Assembly: GCF_000247605.1 (NCBI RefSeq)
Contig: NC_016894.1
Coordinates: 3,957,732 to 4,021,731 of the forward strand
Origin: Acetobacterium woodii DSM 1030
GTDB taxonomy: Bacteria; Bacillota; Clostridia; Eubacteriales; Eubacteriaceae
Length of the DNA stretch: 64,000 bases
Direction of reading: 5' to 3'
Shown: piece after piece, positions 34,319 to 42,971 of the stretch
How the letters are laid out: each line of letters starts with the position of its first letter
Position numbering within the stretch: position 1 is the first letter of the stretch
Made by a program: the position numbers and the translations under genes
The notes under the pieces: model-generated
The model's input: only the letters and a program-made list of their open reading frames with translations
What the model was told of the DNA's origin: nothing
The model's database searches: none

Positions 34319-35974
34319 CTAAATCATATTTAAATATTCGGCCATTTTATCCCGAAGGATGACCTTAACAATAATCATGGCCACAGCCCCATCAATTTTC
34401 TGTGTTTGCGACACACCCTTAACTGGTTGAATATTCCCATTGATATCCACCTTCACTTCCAGATTCTTAAGACACCACTTATCAATCGGATGGTCATTAT
34501 AAACTGACTGCTTGGCGATCAGCTCAGCCTTAAGCTCCTTCATCGGCATGGATAAGGTATAAGACCCCTGCCGAACTGAGATCATTGCATTTTTACCAAA
34601 GTGATTTTGAAAAGCCATCAATAAACTGGCATCCACATGCCAGGGATCGTAACCAATCCAGGGAATATAAATGTCATACACATCTTGGACTTCAATAAAC
34701 CATTCTAAAATCGCATAGGGGTTAATCCGGTTCCCCGGGCAAACTCTCAGCAATCCCTGCTTTTCCCATAACAGGTATGGCACCTGATCCAATAATTCTT
34801 TATTATTCAAATTTTCTTCCGGCAGCCAGTACATCGACAGATAATAGTCTTTATCATCATCCCTTCTTTTGCAGACAACTTTTGCTGCTGCAAGGTCTGT
34901 TGTTTCAGCTAAATCAAAACTACCAATGCCATACCGAAAGCCCATTTCTTTCGCTTCGAATTTTTCCGGGTTATACAGTTCTTCCCAGCGGAGCCATGCG
35001 GTAGCAGCGTTTTCTGTCGCGCAAAAATCTTTAACCATGACTGTGGCTTTAAACGCCGGATCTTCTTTAGCCTTATTCACAAAACCCCGAAGAACTTCGA
35101 TTTTCTTGATAACACCAAGCCCCGGGTTTGCTTTAATCCAGCATTCTTCTTTATCCCATTCGTCCCGGTCATCCAGCTCATAGATAAATGGCAAAAATGT
35201 ATCATCAACTACCTTGCCATCCAGCACCTTACAGGCATACTCATACTGACTGTCAAAAATGCACTCACGCACAAAACCATTGGTCGAGATACAGGTTAAA
35301 AGCGGCTGATCCCGGGAAGACGTTGATTGGATCATCAGATCATAGAGATCACGGTTCTTAATGGCTGCCAACTCATCGATAATAACGCAGTGCGAATTCA
35401 AGCCATCCAATCCATTTACATTACTGGCCAAAGCTTTAATAAAAGAGAAGTTGGCATCAAAGAATAAGTCGGATTTTCGTTTTCTGATATGTCTGGACAA
35501 TGACTGATCTTGCTTAATCATGTTCCAGGCTTCATTAAACCCCTTCGATGATTGTTCCTGCTTGGTCGCAATGAAATAATTCTCAGCGCCGCTTTCACCA
35601 TCAGCCACCGTCATTTCGATGCTTGTTGCTGCAAGCTCGGTTGTCTTGCCGTTTTTCCGGCCCCGGATATCCAATACTTCCCGGTATTTTCTAAAGCGGG
35701 TATTTTTATCAACAAATCCATAAATTGCCTGGTATTTAGCTTTTTGAAAAAGCATCAACTTTAATGGCTCACCCAATACACCCTGGGACTGCTTACAGAA
35801 AGTCTCAATAAATTCAATCGGGCGGTTAGCCAGATCTTCATCAAAAACGAATAGCCCTTGGTGTTTGAGATCATACATCAGCTTTTCATAAACCTGTTTG
35901 ATCCGATAGCAGGCAACAATATCGCCGGACATGATGGCATCGTAATATTCCTCAATAAATTCTGCTCGGCTCAT
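34319..35974 (-). CDS. Terminase large subunit
   Basis: 551 aa. The N-terminal ATPase has RGRKNGKTTELAAT (Walker A, near residue 105) and HCVIIDELAAI (Walker B). The C-terminal nuclease shows SFDLAETTDLAA, GYDPWHVDAS and a KIDGAVAMIIV Asp. It packages and cuts phage DNA at the portal. It overlaps the small subunit by 4 bases. Confidence 0.93.
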   Translation of the reverse strand: MSRAEFIEEYYDAIMSGDIVACYRIKQVYEKLMYDLKHQGLFVFDEDLANRPIEFIETFCKQSQGVLGEPLKLMLFQKAKYQAIYGFVDKNTRFRKYREVLDIRGRKNGKTTELAATSIEMTVADGESGAENYFIATKQEQSSKGFNEAWNMIKQDQSLSRHIRKRKSDLFFDANFSFIKALASNVNGLDGLNSHCVIIDELAAIKNRDLYDLMIQSTSSRDQPLLTCISTNGFVRECIFDSQYEYACKVLDGKVVDDTFLPFIYELDDRDEWDKEECWIKANPGLGVIKKIEVLRGFVNKAKEDPAFKATVMVKDFCATENAATAWLRWEELYNPEKFEAKEMGFRYGIGSFDLAETTDLAAAKVVCKRRDDDKDYYLSMYWLPEENLNNKELLDQVPYLLWEKQGLLRVCPGNRINPYAILEWFIEVQDVYDIYIPWIGYDPWHVDASLLMAFQNHFGKNAMISVRQGSYTLSMPMKELKAELIAKQSVYNDHPIDKWCLKNLEVKVDINGNIQPVKGVSQTQKIDGAVAMIIVKVILRDKMAEYLNMI

Positions 35975-36354
35975 TTTTTAACCGCTTCCTTTCCGGACTG
36001 GAAAAACTGCAGGAGCTGATCCTGCTCTTCTTTCTGCTCCTTCGCAGGCATCAAGTCGATTAACTGCTTCATGATATTATCATACTGCTTTCCATAATCC
36101 CGAAATGCTTTTGCTTCGGGTCTCTCTCGATCAAAAACCTGAGAACCATTTTTAAACTTTTCCATCAACCCTTCTTTGATCAGCTTCTGCTTGAGTTCCT
36201 CAATTGACACCCTCATAAAAGCAGCATCAGAAATAAGACCTTCCAAAACTTTGATAATGTCTTTATCCATCTGCATATTTTTATAAATCTTCAATATCCG
36301 GTTTTTCTCAGCCCTGATCTTCTTTTCTTTTTCTAATTGTTCGGCTATGCCCAA
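35971..36354 (-). CDS. Terminase small subunit (P27-like)
   Basis: About 127 aa, helical, with GSQVFDRERPEAKAFRDYGK and QYDNIMKQLIDLMP, the P27 family C-terminus. I choose TTG 36,354 because GGAGGGGGG lies seven bases upstream; the frame stays open to 36,435 without a ribosome site. It recognises the packaging site. Confidence 0.78.
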   Translation of the reverse strand: MGIAEQLEKEKKIRAEKNRILKIYKNMQMDKDIIKVLEGLISDAAFMRVSIEELKQKLIKEGLMEKFKNGSQVFDRERPEAKAFRDYGKQYDNIMKQLIDLMPAKEQKEEQDQLLQFFQSGKEAVKK

Positions 36355-36456
36355 AAATATACCCCCCTCCTTTTTTGAAATTTTCGTGCGGAGGAACAAA
36401 GAGGTATCCACTCCGACGGTCTCCTGATGGCCCACCCCATGTTTTTTTAGGGGGGC
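36355..36456. other. Gap between HNH and terminase genes, possible cos region
   Basis: GGCCCACCCC (36,430-36,439) and the GGGGGGCC near 36,453 form a GC-rich near-palindrome around a T-run. Phages that pair an HNH nuclease with terminase usually have cos nearby. The assignment is speculative. Confidence 0.3.
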
Positions 36457-37188
36457 CTATGCTTTGCGATTTCTAAAATAATTTTTCAGAATTTCTTTTT
36501 TTAATTCCTTATCATTGCACTCAGCATCGTTCATTATGTTTGCAATACAAGATTCAATATCAGTATCAATTGAAACGATGACTGCATTCAATCGCCCAGC
36601 AATTAAGTCACGCTCTTTATCCTTTGGCAATGAAGCAACGATCCAAATGTTTCTTGCATCGATCTTGCCATCAATGATTAAGCGATACAGATAATCAATC
36701 ACACCGGCAACAGTCTCAGTAAGATTGTCCGGCACTTCATCCTTACCACGTAGGCTCAAGGCCTGACCAACCTGGTTGAAGTCAATGACCAGATCACCAT
36801 GATCCATATGATCCAGTACATATGTTGTCTTCCCAGATGCTGGAGCACCACAGACTAACCAACGCTTAACCGGCTGAGGATTCCCCTCATCATCAAAGTA
36901 CATACCGTTGTTCGTAAGCCTCACCCTTTTCCTAAAGTTATTTGATAATGGATTAGTCTTACGATGTTCATCGAAGTGACAGTCACGGCATAACAGCTCA
37001 AGGTTATCCTCACCATAAACTATTCCAGGATCATGGATATTCTCAGGCGTCAGATAAATCTTATGATGCACTTCTTCACCTGGTCTTCCACACCTTTCAC
37101 AGATACCAAAGTTCTTAGAAAAGATATATTCTCTTTTAGTGATCCAACGTTTAGAGTTATAGATCTGCTTTGCAAATATGCCTGCCAT
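36457..37188 (-). CDS. HNH endonuclease fused to a P-loop ATPase
   Basis: 243 aa from ATG 37,188 (an upstream ATG at 37,257 is possible). Residues about 10-85 form an HNH domain: CERCGRPGEEVHHKIYLTPE and LLCRDCHFDEH. A second domain carries Walker A VCGAPASGKTTYVLDHM and NIWIVASLPKD, resembling small phage kinases. Free HNH proteins at this place aid terminase cutting at cos; the attached ATPase/kinase-like part is unusual. Confidence 0.8.
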   Translation of the reverse strand: MAGIFAKQIYNSKRWITKREYIFSKNFGICERCGRPGEEVHHKIYLTPENIHDPGIVYGEDNLELLCRDCHFDEHRKTNPLSNNFRKRVRLTNNGMYFDDEGNPQPVKRWLVCGAPASGKTTYVLDHMDHGDLVIDFNQVGQALSLRGKDEVPDNLTETVAGVIDYLYRLIIDGKIDARNIWIVASLPKDKERDLIAGRLNAVIVSIDTDIESCIANIMNDAECNDKELKKEILKNYFRNRKA

Positions 37189-37189
37189 G

Positions 37190-37447
37190 TTAGTGTTGGT
37201 ATTTTCTTGGAATCTGTGGAATAACTTTTGTGAATCTAAAAATTGATCCAGACCCATATACTGTTTTTAGGATTCCATTATCGTCGATGTATTCAATTGT
37301 TACATCTTTAATTTCGTGGCTTAAAATCTCACCATCTCCTCTAAGCGTTACTACTGTATAGTCAATATCTAAAATATTATCAATAGGTCTGCTTCTTTTT
37401 CCACCAACGCACATTTCTACAATAAATTTATTTGGATCAATCTTCAC
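37190..37447 (-). CDS. Hypothetical phage protein, 85 aa
   Basis: A small beta-rich protein (VEMCVGGKRSRPIDNILDID start) ending two bases before the HNH start, so translation is probably coupled. No family recognised. Confidence 0.5.
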   Translation of the reverse strand: MKIDPNKFIVEMCVGGKRSRPIDNILDIDYTVVTLRGDGEILSHEIKDVTIEYIDDNGILKTVYGSGSIFRFTKVIPQIPRKYQH

Positions 37448-37476
37448 AAATACACCTCAATTCTTCAAATAAAAAT

Positions 37477-37519
37477 CCGAACATTATTTGTTACTTCTTA
37501 TGTTATCGTTCGGGTTTTT
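37477..37519 (-). terminator. Bidirectional terminator hairpin
   Basis: CCGAAC (37,477-37,482) pairs with GTTCGG (37,508-37,513). T-runs follow on both strands. It separates the recombinase from the packaging operon. Confidence 0.6.
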
Positions 37520-37658
37520 CTGTTTGAATGTTTAATTTCCTTAGAGAATCACACATTCAGTTTTTCAGTTATCTTCTTACTAGTGTATAAGAAATTCAGA
37601 CCTTCAATATTCACCCACTCATTTTTTAAACATTCAAGTACAAAAAAATAAAAAAAGC

Positions 37659-38273
37659 TCACCGTACAAAGTCAGCTAATGCCTTTGTGTACTCGTGATA
37701 CTTCTCTTGATCCAGTCCTAAATATAGTTTTGTCTCTTCAATGCTCGAATGTCCCAGCAGCTCTTTGACTGCCACAACATCCTTTCCGCTGTCCATGTAA
37801 ATCTTGTAAGCATAGGTTTTACGCATGCTGTGCGCCGTGATCCCTTTGATCCCAAAATAAGCAGCAGCGTCTTTCAAAATATTGCTGATTGCCTGAACGC
37901 CAATGGCTCCACCCTTCCTAGATGGAAACAGCCATTCATAATCCCGCTTATCTTTGATGTAACATTTCAACTCCTTGGCTACCTTGGGAATAATCTCAGC
38001 CTGCCGGGGTTTCCGGTTTTTCTTTCGGATGTTCTTAGAATTATATTTCTTCCCTTCCTGAATCAGGAAGTACCCATGCCGGATCGCTTCCCTGGCATCA
38101 CGAACCTTAAGACCAACTAAATCACCGGCACGATAGCCGGTTGTGATGCCGATTAAAAATAAAATGTAATTACGTCTACCCTCAACCGTTCTGTTAGATG
38201 CCGCTTTTAAATAATCTTGCATATCCAGAACGTCCTGGGTTTTCTTGATTGGTTTTGACGGTTGTTTTCTCAC
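37659..38273 (-). CDS. Compact tyrosine recombinase without an N-terminal domain
   Basis: 204 aa, mostly the catalytic domain: GITTGYRAGDLVGLK (Arg I), HSMRKTYAYKIY (H/R box), LLGHSSIEETKLYLG (second His and nucleophilic Tyr). The start is GTG 38,273 with GGGAGG upstream, overlapping the Cys-rich gene closely. The usual core-binding domain is reduced to about 35 residues. In Firmicute phages such enzymes sit before the terminase genes; role unknown, perhaps concatemer resolution. Confidence 0.82.
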   Translation of the reverse strand: MRKQPSKPIKKTQDVLDMQDYLKAASNRTVEGRRNYILFLIGITTGYRAGDLVGLKVRDAREAIRHGYFLIQEGKKYNSKNIRKKNRKPRQAEIIPKVAKELKCYIKDKRDYEWLFPSRKGGAIGVQAISNILKDAAAYFGIKGITAHSMRKTYAYKIYMDSGKDVVAVKELLGHSSIEETKLYLGLDQEKYHEYTKALADFVR

Positions 38274-38274
38274 T

Positions 38275-38415
38275 TCATTTCTTAACCTCCCGTTCCAATC
38301 TGATCGCTGGCTTCAGGCATCCAGTCTGTTTATATGGATCACTCAACAACCGCTTATCCAGACATTGACCATCCCGATTATGCGTACAACCCTTACAATC
38401 ACATTGATTATTCAT
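38275..38415 (-). CDS. Small Cys-rich phage protein, 46 aa
   Basis: MNNQCDCKGCTHNRDGQCLD has CxCxxC plus a later Cys pair (C18, C33), likely binding a metal. It ends one base before the recombinase GTG start. Function unknown. Confidence 0.55.
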   Translation of the reverse strand: MNNQCDCKGCTHNRDGQCLDKRLLSDPYKQTGCLKPAIRLEREVKK

Positions 38416-38534
38416 TTAGAAACTCCATTTCTGGCAATAAAAAAAGCAACCAATTTTCGGCTGCTTAATTTTTTACCTTCTTTTCTATTTTAGATAATAT
38501 CATGGTTTTAAAAAAATTGCTGTCACATGTTTTG

Positions 38535-38957
38535 TCATATTTCACTGTCATTTCCCAAATTTTTTGATATATTTCTTACATACCCATAGCTATAATCCAA
38601 TACCAAGGCAATTTCCTGCAAGCTGTATCCCACCTGATCACGAAGGTATTTAACTTTCACATTAACATTATCGATCCCCTCAATATGTTCAATGATTTGC
38701 CCTCTGAGATTCTCCAATATTTTTATTTCTTTCTCATGTTCATTAATCTGCTGCTGCAGCTCCATGATCTCCGGAAGAATATCTTCAAACGCCTTTGAAG
38801 AATTACCGTGGATGGATTCCGCATCATTAGTTATACAGCTGGTTTTAATAACGTCCGGAGACAATTTAACCATCAGTCTTATTTTCCTTCGGATCAAATT
38901 ATCCCGGCATTTTGTCTCTATGTTGATCATCTCTGTAATACTCTGAATCTTTGACAT
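38535..38957 (-). CDS. Late-gene regulator, DUF1492/RinA-ArpU-like
   Basis: 140 aa. A long coiled-coil (LPEIMELQQQINEHEKEIKI) is followed by a sigma-70 region-4-like helix-turn-helix (VGYSLQEIALVLDYSYGYVR). Such proteins switch on packaging and structural genes. Its position at the junction of the early and late modules fits. Confidence 0.72.
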   Translation of the reverse strand: MSKIQSITEMINIETKCRDNLIRRKIRLMVKLSPDVIKTSCITNDAESIHGNSSKAFEDILPEIMELQQQINEHEKEIKILENLRGQIIEHIEGIDNVNVKVKYLRDQVGYSLQEIALVLDYSYGYVRNISKNLGNDSEI

Positions 38958-39048
38958 TTGCTTCCCCCCATGTTAAAATAAATTTAATGAGCAACTTGGG
39001 GCGAAAGCTCCTTTTTTTATGTCCCGAAATATTTTTATATTTTAATTT

Positions 39049-39876
39049 TTAAACTATCTTCATCTCAACCTGTCGTGTTGGTTGATAATTCATCCAAATT
39101 ACTTCAACTGCTGATTTTCCACCTTCAGCCAAAACATTCGCATATTGTTTGCTCCATCCACGCAATAAATCATTATACATATCGTTGTCATAGCCAGATA
39201 TAATAATAAAAGCCTTATGATTTATAAGAACATCAATCAATTTTTCGTGGTCCTGATCTTTCATTTCATGTTTGTAAATTCGTTTACTTCTTGTTGATAG
39301 CAAATAAGGTGGATCAATATACATCAAAACATTATCACGGTCATATCTCTCGATTATTCTTATCGCAGGTTGATTTTCTATTTGTACAATACAATTATTA
39401 CTGCATTGAAGTCTTTCAGTAACCTCCATAATTCTCTGTGGCAACCGATTATGCCAATGTGATAAATTACCATTAAATCCCTTTATATTGTTTCTGAACC
39501 CTGTTTTATCTGAAGACTTCGCTCCAATAGCCATCCACATTCTTACCAAAAAACGTCTTGCATTTTCAATCGGATCATCAACACTGATGTAACTTAATTT
39601 ATATTCATCTCTTGCCCATGGTGTCATCTCTACCAAGGATGCCAGTTTATCTGGGTGTTCTCTAATTACCTTAAATAAATTAACAACATTTGTATCAATA
39701 TCATTAATTGTCTCAACCTTAGATCTTTTTTTATTGAAAAATACTGCCCCCGATCCGAAGTAAGGTTCTAGATATGTCATATCTTCATAACAAGCTGGAA
39801 AATTATTTATAATCCAGCTGGTCATCGACCACTTACTCCCAGGATATTTCAATACTGTTTTCATCTCTTTCTTCAT
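39049..39876 (-). CDS. D12-class DNA adenine methyltransferase, second
   Basis: About 275 aa from ATG 39,876. Motifs are KYPGSKWSMTSWI (N-terminus), EPYFGSGAVFFNK (SAM site) and MYIDPPYLLST (catalytic). SHWHNRLPQR is typical of phage D12 enzymes. It differs from the 17.7-kb methylase and so probably has another target or role. It is encoded in the modification module. Confidence 0.9.
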   Translation of the reverse strand: MKKEMKTVLKYPGSKWSMTSWIINNFPACYEDMTYLEPYFGSGAVFFNKKRSKVETINDIDTNVVNLFKVIREHPDKLASLVEMTPWARDEYKLSYISVDDPIENARRFLVRMWMAIGAKSSDKTGFRNNIKGFNGNLSHWHNRLPQRIMEVTERLQCSNNCIVQIENQPAIRIIERYDRDNVLMYIDPPYLLSTRSKRIYKHEMKDQDHEKLIDVLINHKAFIIISGYDNDMYNDLLRGWSKQYANVLAEGGKSAVEVIWMNYQPTRQVEMKIV

Positions 39877-39880
39877 CTGA

Positions 39881-40027
39881 TTAGCTGACAGCCTGAATAT
39901 TTGGCTCATAATTTCGGCATTTATTTAAAAGATGAGCATTCGCCGAAGCCGAACAATTATTTTTAAAATAATTGTTATAATATTTGCAATCCTTCTTTTT
40001 ACAGGCGTTTTTCTTTTTCCCTTTCAT
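39881..40027 (-). CDS. Small Cys/Lys-rich phage protein, 48 aa
   Basis: MKGKKKNACKKKDCKYYNNY with C9, C14, C24 and C36 spaced like a small zinc site. AGGAGG precedes ATG 40,027. It ends 4 bases before the methylase start, so they are probably coupled. Confidence 0.55.
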   Translation of the reverse strand: MKGKKKNACKKKDCKYYNNYFKNNCSASANAHLLNKCRNYEPNIQAVS

Positions 40028-40036
40028 ATGTTCCTC

Positions 40037-40891
40037 CTAAATATTGAAACTTCTAAAGTCTGTCCCCTTTTTCATATGCATATTTATTGCTGCTGGCCGT
40101 TGCCACGATCTGGCGAACTTTTCGACTTCTTTGGAATACTTTGTTTTTTCATTCGTGAAATCTCTGTACAGCTGGGCAAATGGCATGGCCCCAGCCCACC
40201 AAATCTTTTGCAGTCGTTCTTCATTTTCGCTAATGTCGCCATCAATCAACGCATAACATTTTATATGCTCTCTTGTAAAACCTGCCTTTACCAACTTTAC
40301 CGCTGCTTTTTCAAAATTTTTAAACGCCCCATCGGTATCGCATGCTAGCCACAATTCATCTATACTCAAACCTCGCACATTATCAACAAAATGATCATCA
40401 ATCAAATCGACTTCTAAACCGCCTTTGAACTGAATTCGCTTTTGAGTTTTCAGCATCCTAAACACTTTGTCTTTATGCTGCCGTGACGTTTGGAGAAAAT
40501 TATTATCCTGAATCACATTTCCCTGACAAATTGGAATCTCTTTTAATTTCCCTTCAATCTTCGGGACAATGCACCATGGGCAATTGTTATTGCATCCACG
40601 CGATGTAAAAATTATATTTGGCTTCATATAAAGGCCTTGCGTAAACCCATCTATTTGACTTTTAAATGCCGGTCCGCCTAATTTAACTGGTCTATCTTGC
40701 GTGGATCGGAATTGAAACGCCATTTCTTGGCAATATTTTCTGTCCCACGTGAACGAGCATGAAATATGTATTTCGTCAAATTCAGGAAATATTTTCCATG
40801 ACGGCGACTGTATTATTCCATTGGGATAATAAACAAGCGAATCGATTGGTGTATAACTTGTCTTCTTCGGAAATATTCTTAGTATTTTCAT
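40037..40891 (-). CDS. Phage-encoded radical SAM protein
   Basis: 284 aa. FTSRGCNNNCPWCIVP (C100, C104, C107) is the CxxxCxxC cluster motif that binds the [4Fe-4S] used to cleave S-adenosylmethionine. FKGGLEVDLIDDHFVD and ELWLACDTDGAF resemble the later barrel strands. The substrate is unknown; its place between Dcm and a D12 methylase suggests nucleic acid modification (inference). The start overlaps the next gene by 4 bases. Confidence 0.8.
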   Translation of the reverse strand: MKILRIFPKKTSYTPIDSLVYYPNGIIQSPSWKIFPEFDEIHISCSFTWDRKYCQEMAFQFRSTQDRPVKLGGPAFKSQIDGFTQGLYMKPNIIFTSRGCNNNCPWCIVPKIEGKLKEIPICQGNVIQDNNFLQTSRQHKDKVFRMLKTQKRIQFKGGLEVDLIDDHFVDNVRGLSIDELWLACDTDGAFKNFEKAAVKLVKAGFTREHIKCYALIDGDISENEERLQKIWWAGAMPFAQLYRDFTNEKTKYSKEVEKFARSWQRPAAINMHMKKGTDFRSFNI

Positions 40892-41157
40892 CTTTTTCTC
40901 TTACCAAACGCACCGATCACACCTCCACTTTGCATTGGTTTAAAATAATACCCAAAACACTCTCGGATAGACAATTTACTTACGTCTGCTGAGAAAAACT
41001 CAATGCCTTTTCGGTTTTGGCAATTAACATGAATCAAGCAGTCTCCTTTTAGTATCTCCTCCCCAATTTTTTCGCACAGCCCCACACTTGCATAAAATGA
41101 ATCACTGGTGCCATCCCGATATAATATTTCTAGTACCCCAAATTTTTTACTTTTCAT
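40888..41157 (-). CDS. Hypothetical phage protein, 89 aa
   Basis: Small mixed alpha/beta protein (KFGVLEILYRDGTSDSFYAS start, GGVIGAFGKRKR end). It overlaps both neighbours by a few bases, so it is translated with the radical SAM gene. No family recognised. Confidence 0.5.
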   Translation of the reverse strand: MKSKKFGVLEILYRDGTSDSFYASVGLCEKIGEEILKGDCLIHVNCQNRKGIEFFSADVSKLSIRECFGYYFKPMQSGGVIGAFGKRKR

Positions 41158-41368
41158 AATGCTCCACCATCTCCATTATTTCTTGAGCCAGCAGCTTCCC
41201 TTTTTCAATGTCCACTGCAAAGGCCCCATTTTTTGCTGAAGTAATGACTAGGCTATCACCCTTGATAATGTATCTCAGGCCAGTAAACCGGTCGCTTTCT
41301 ACTTCAAACCCTTCTTCCCGATCCCGACTTTGATTTTTAAAATTATAAATCCTTTTGATAAAATCCAT
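41147..41368 (-). CDS. Hypothetical phage protein, 73 aa
   Basis: Beta-rich small protein (FEVESDRFTGLRYIIKGDSL) with a helical end. It starts one base after the Dcm gene stop. No family recognised. Confidence 0.5.
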   Translation of the reverse strand: MDFIKRIYNFKNQSRDREEGFEVESDRFTGLRYIIKGDSLVITSAKNGAFAVDIEKGKLLAQEIMEMVEHYEK

Positions 41369-41369
41369 T

Positions 41370-42152
41370 TCATTCCGTTTTTCTCCTTGAGTTTAATTCA
41401 ATTTCCGCAATCGATTTTAAAATTGGGTAAACCTGCTGTGGAACAACAGCATTTCCTATGCATTCAAGTCGGTCCATCCCTTCGGAAAGCCCATTATCAT
41501 TTCGTTTTTTTCCGCTGCTTGGATTGGAGATAGCCCCATAAAAATCCAGAGATAAATGCTCCGCATTGTTCCACGCTTCGAACGCATTCGAAATATCGAT
41601 GTCTGGACATCGGATGCCATGTTCTTGTTCCAGGCCATCCCATCGCTTGCCAATGGCGTAGGAAACGATAAACACCCGGTCCCGTTTATGCGCTGCGCCG
41701 ATGCTACAAGCTGGTATTTGAAATACCCCCCCCTGATAACCGATACTTTCCAGCTCAGAAAGTATTTTTTCGATTCCCATTCTGAGGATGCCAACAACAT
41801 TTTCGCCAAGCACCCAAGTGGGTTTGATCTCTTGGATAACTCTAAACATTTCTGGCCAGAGATAACGGTCATCTTCTTGGCCTTTTCGCTTCCCGGCAAT
41901 ACTATATGGCTGGCAAGGGAATCCCCCGCTAATAATGTCAACTGTTCGCATTCCCGTTCTTTCATAAAAATTTTCTCCAGTTAATGTTCTTATATCTCGC
42001 CATCTCGGTACATCTTGCCAATGCTTCTCTAATACTTTAGTTGCATAATCCCCCCGTTCACATTGTCCGATTGTCTCAAATCCAGCCCATTCAGATGCTA
42101 AGTCAATGCCACCGATCCCTGTGAATAAGCTTAAATGAGTCAATTTATTCAT
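41370..42152 (-). CDS. DNA (cytosine-5) methyltransferase
   Basis: 260 aa. LSLFTGIGGIDLASEWAG is motif I, GGFPCQPYS contains the catalytic Cys80, ENVVGIL is motif VI, and ECIGNAVVPQQVYPIL motifs IX-X. It is short for the family (usually over 300 aa), so the target-recognition region is small. No cognate restriction enzyme adjoins; self-protection against host restriction is likely. Confidence 0.92.
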   Translation of the reverse strand: MNKLTHLSLFTGIGGIDLASEWAGFETIGQCERGDYATKVLEKHWQDVPRWRDIRTLTGENFYERTGMRTVDIISGGFPCQPYSIAGKRKGQEDDRYLWPEMFRVIQEIKPTWVLGENVVGILRMGIEKILSELESIGYQGGVFQIPACSIGAAHKRDRVFIVSYAIGKRWDGLEQEHGIRCPDIDISNAFEAWNNAEHLSLDFYGAISNPSSGKKRNDNGLSEGMDRLECIGNAVVPQQVYPILKSIAEIELNSRRKTE

Positions 42153-42246
42153 TGCACTTATCCTTACCTTTTTTTCTGGGACAACCCCATATGCAAATAT
42201 AAGGCGATGCTGCTATATACTCACATCCTTCACAAATCCAATTCAT
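42145..42246 (-). CDS. Tiny Cys-rich phage protein, 33 aa
   Basis: MNWICEGCEYIAASPYICIW then GCPRKKGKDKC: a four-Cys zinc-ribbon-like peptide. ATGA overlap with the preceding 56-aa frame and overlap with the Dcm start support translation. Confidence 0.5.
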   Translation of the reverse strand: MNWICEGCEYIAASPYICIWGCPRKKGKDKCNE

Positions 42247-42413
42247 CCTTTTGCTCCATCCCCATACCACTTAGCTTTAACCGCCCGGATCTCAACCTTA
42301 ACTTTTTCCAGCAGGGCCTTTTCCTGCTCAATGTCCTTGGGATCGGCATCAGGCCGGGTTATGTAATACTGCAGAGCATGTTTGATTGTCTGTAATCTTC
42401 GGTATTTATTCAC
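42243..42413 (-). CDS. Small helical phage protein, 56 aa
   Basis: GTG start 42,413 overlapping the end of the XRE gene. NKYRRLQTIKHALQYYITRP then KALLEKVKVEIRAVKAKWYG is helical and basic. Stop/start overlap (ATGA) with the next frame. Function unknown. Confidence 0.5.
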   Translation of the reverse strand: MNKYRRLQTIKHALQYYITRPDADPKDIEQEKALLEKVKVEIRAVKAKWYGDGAKG

Positions 42414-42612
42414 TTTCTACCCCTTCTTTCACAAACAGCATTTGAAACCCCATGGCTCCCATAATCTTCCCCAGTATCACAGATTGTGGATCTCTTTGAC
42501 CAAGTTCATAATGCCCAATACTTCTTTGCGAAACACCTGCAGCAAGTGCTAACGCTTCTTGTGACCATCCGCACTGTTCTCGCTCTTTTTTTATTCGTTC
42601 ACCAATCGTCAT
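42406..42612 (-). CDS. XRE-family regulator, small
   Basis: 68 aa from ATG 42,612 (MTIGERIKKEREQCGWSQEA), an ATGA overlap with the upstream gene. The helix-turn-helix is QEALALAAGVSQRSIGHYEL. It is probably a local regulator in the early operon. Confidence 0.78.
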   Translation of the reverse strand: MTIGERIKKEREQCGWSQEALALAAGVSQRSIGHYELGQRDPQSVILGKIMGAMGFQMLFVKEGVESE

Positions 42613-42785
42613 TTTCCTGTCCTCGTTCCAAAGCACTTGTTGTTCCAACCTGGTGGATACTGTGGCAAAAGCATTTTTCCACTTTCCTCACAAAACAACG
42701 CATTACCTACTTGCGTCAACTTTTCGCATTGCTCACATGGAGACGCTTTTCTTTCCAAAGCTATTTCTAGTGCTGTTTTTTTCAT
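42609..42785 (-). CDS. Small zinc-ribbon-like phage protein, 58 aa
   Basis: MKKTALEIALERKASPCEQC with CEQC, LFCEE and NKCFG cysteines. AGGAGG precedes ATG 42,785. It ends by ATGA overlap into the XRE gene. Confidence 0.6.
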   Translation of the reverse strand: MKKTALEIALERKASPCEQCEKLTQVGNALFCEESGKMLLPQYPPGWNNKCFGTRTGK

Positions 42786-42971
42786 TCACTCCTCCTGAAA
42801 CTTATAAATCTTTGCCGGCACTCCATGAAATAACTTTGTTGTCCGATTCTTCCTGATAACCCGGCAGATCACCGGGATCTCAGCTTTACAGATCTCAGCC
42901 AATTCATTCAGGCTGCCAGCGGTGGCCAAGGGCCATTCATATTTGCTTGTGTCTGCAATCAGGTAAATCAT
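42786..42971 (-). CDS. Hypothetical phage protein, 61 aa
   Basis: MIYLIADTSKYEWPLATAGS, with an AEICKAEIPVICRVIR helix-strand segment that resembles a tiny DNA-binding fold for choosing sites. It overlaps the upstream gene by 4 bases. Confidence 0.5.
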   Translation of the reverse strand: MIYLIADTSKYEWPLATAGSLNELAEICKAEIPVICRVIRKNRTTKLFHGVPAKIYKFQEE

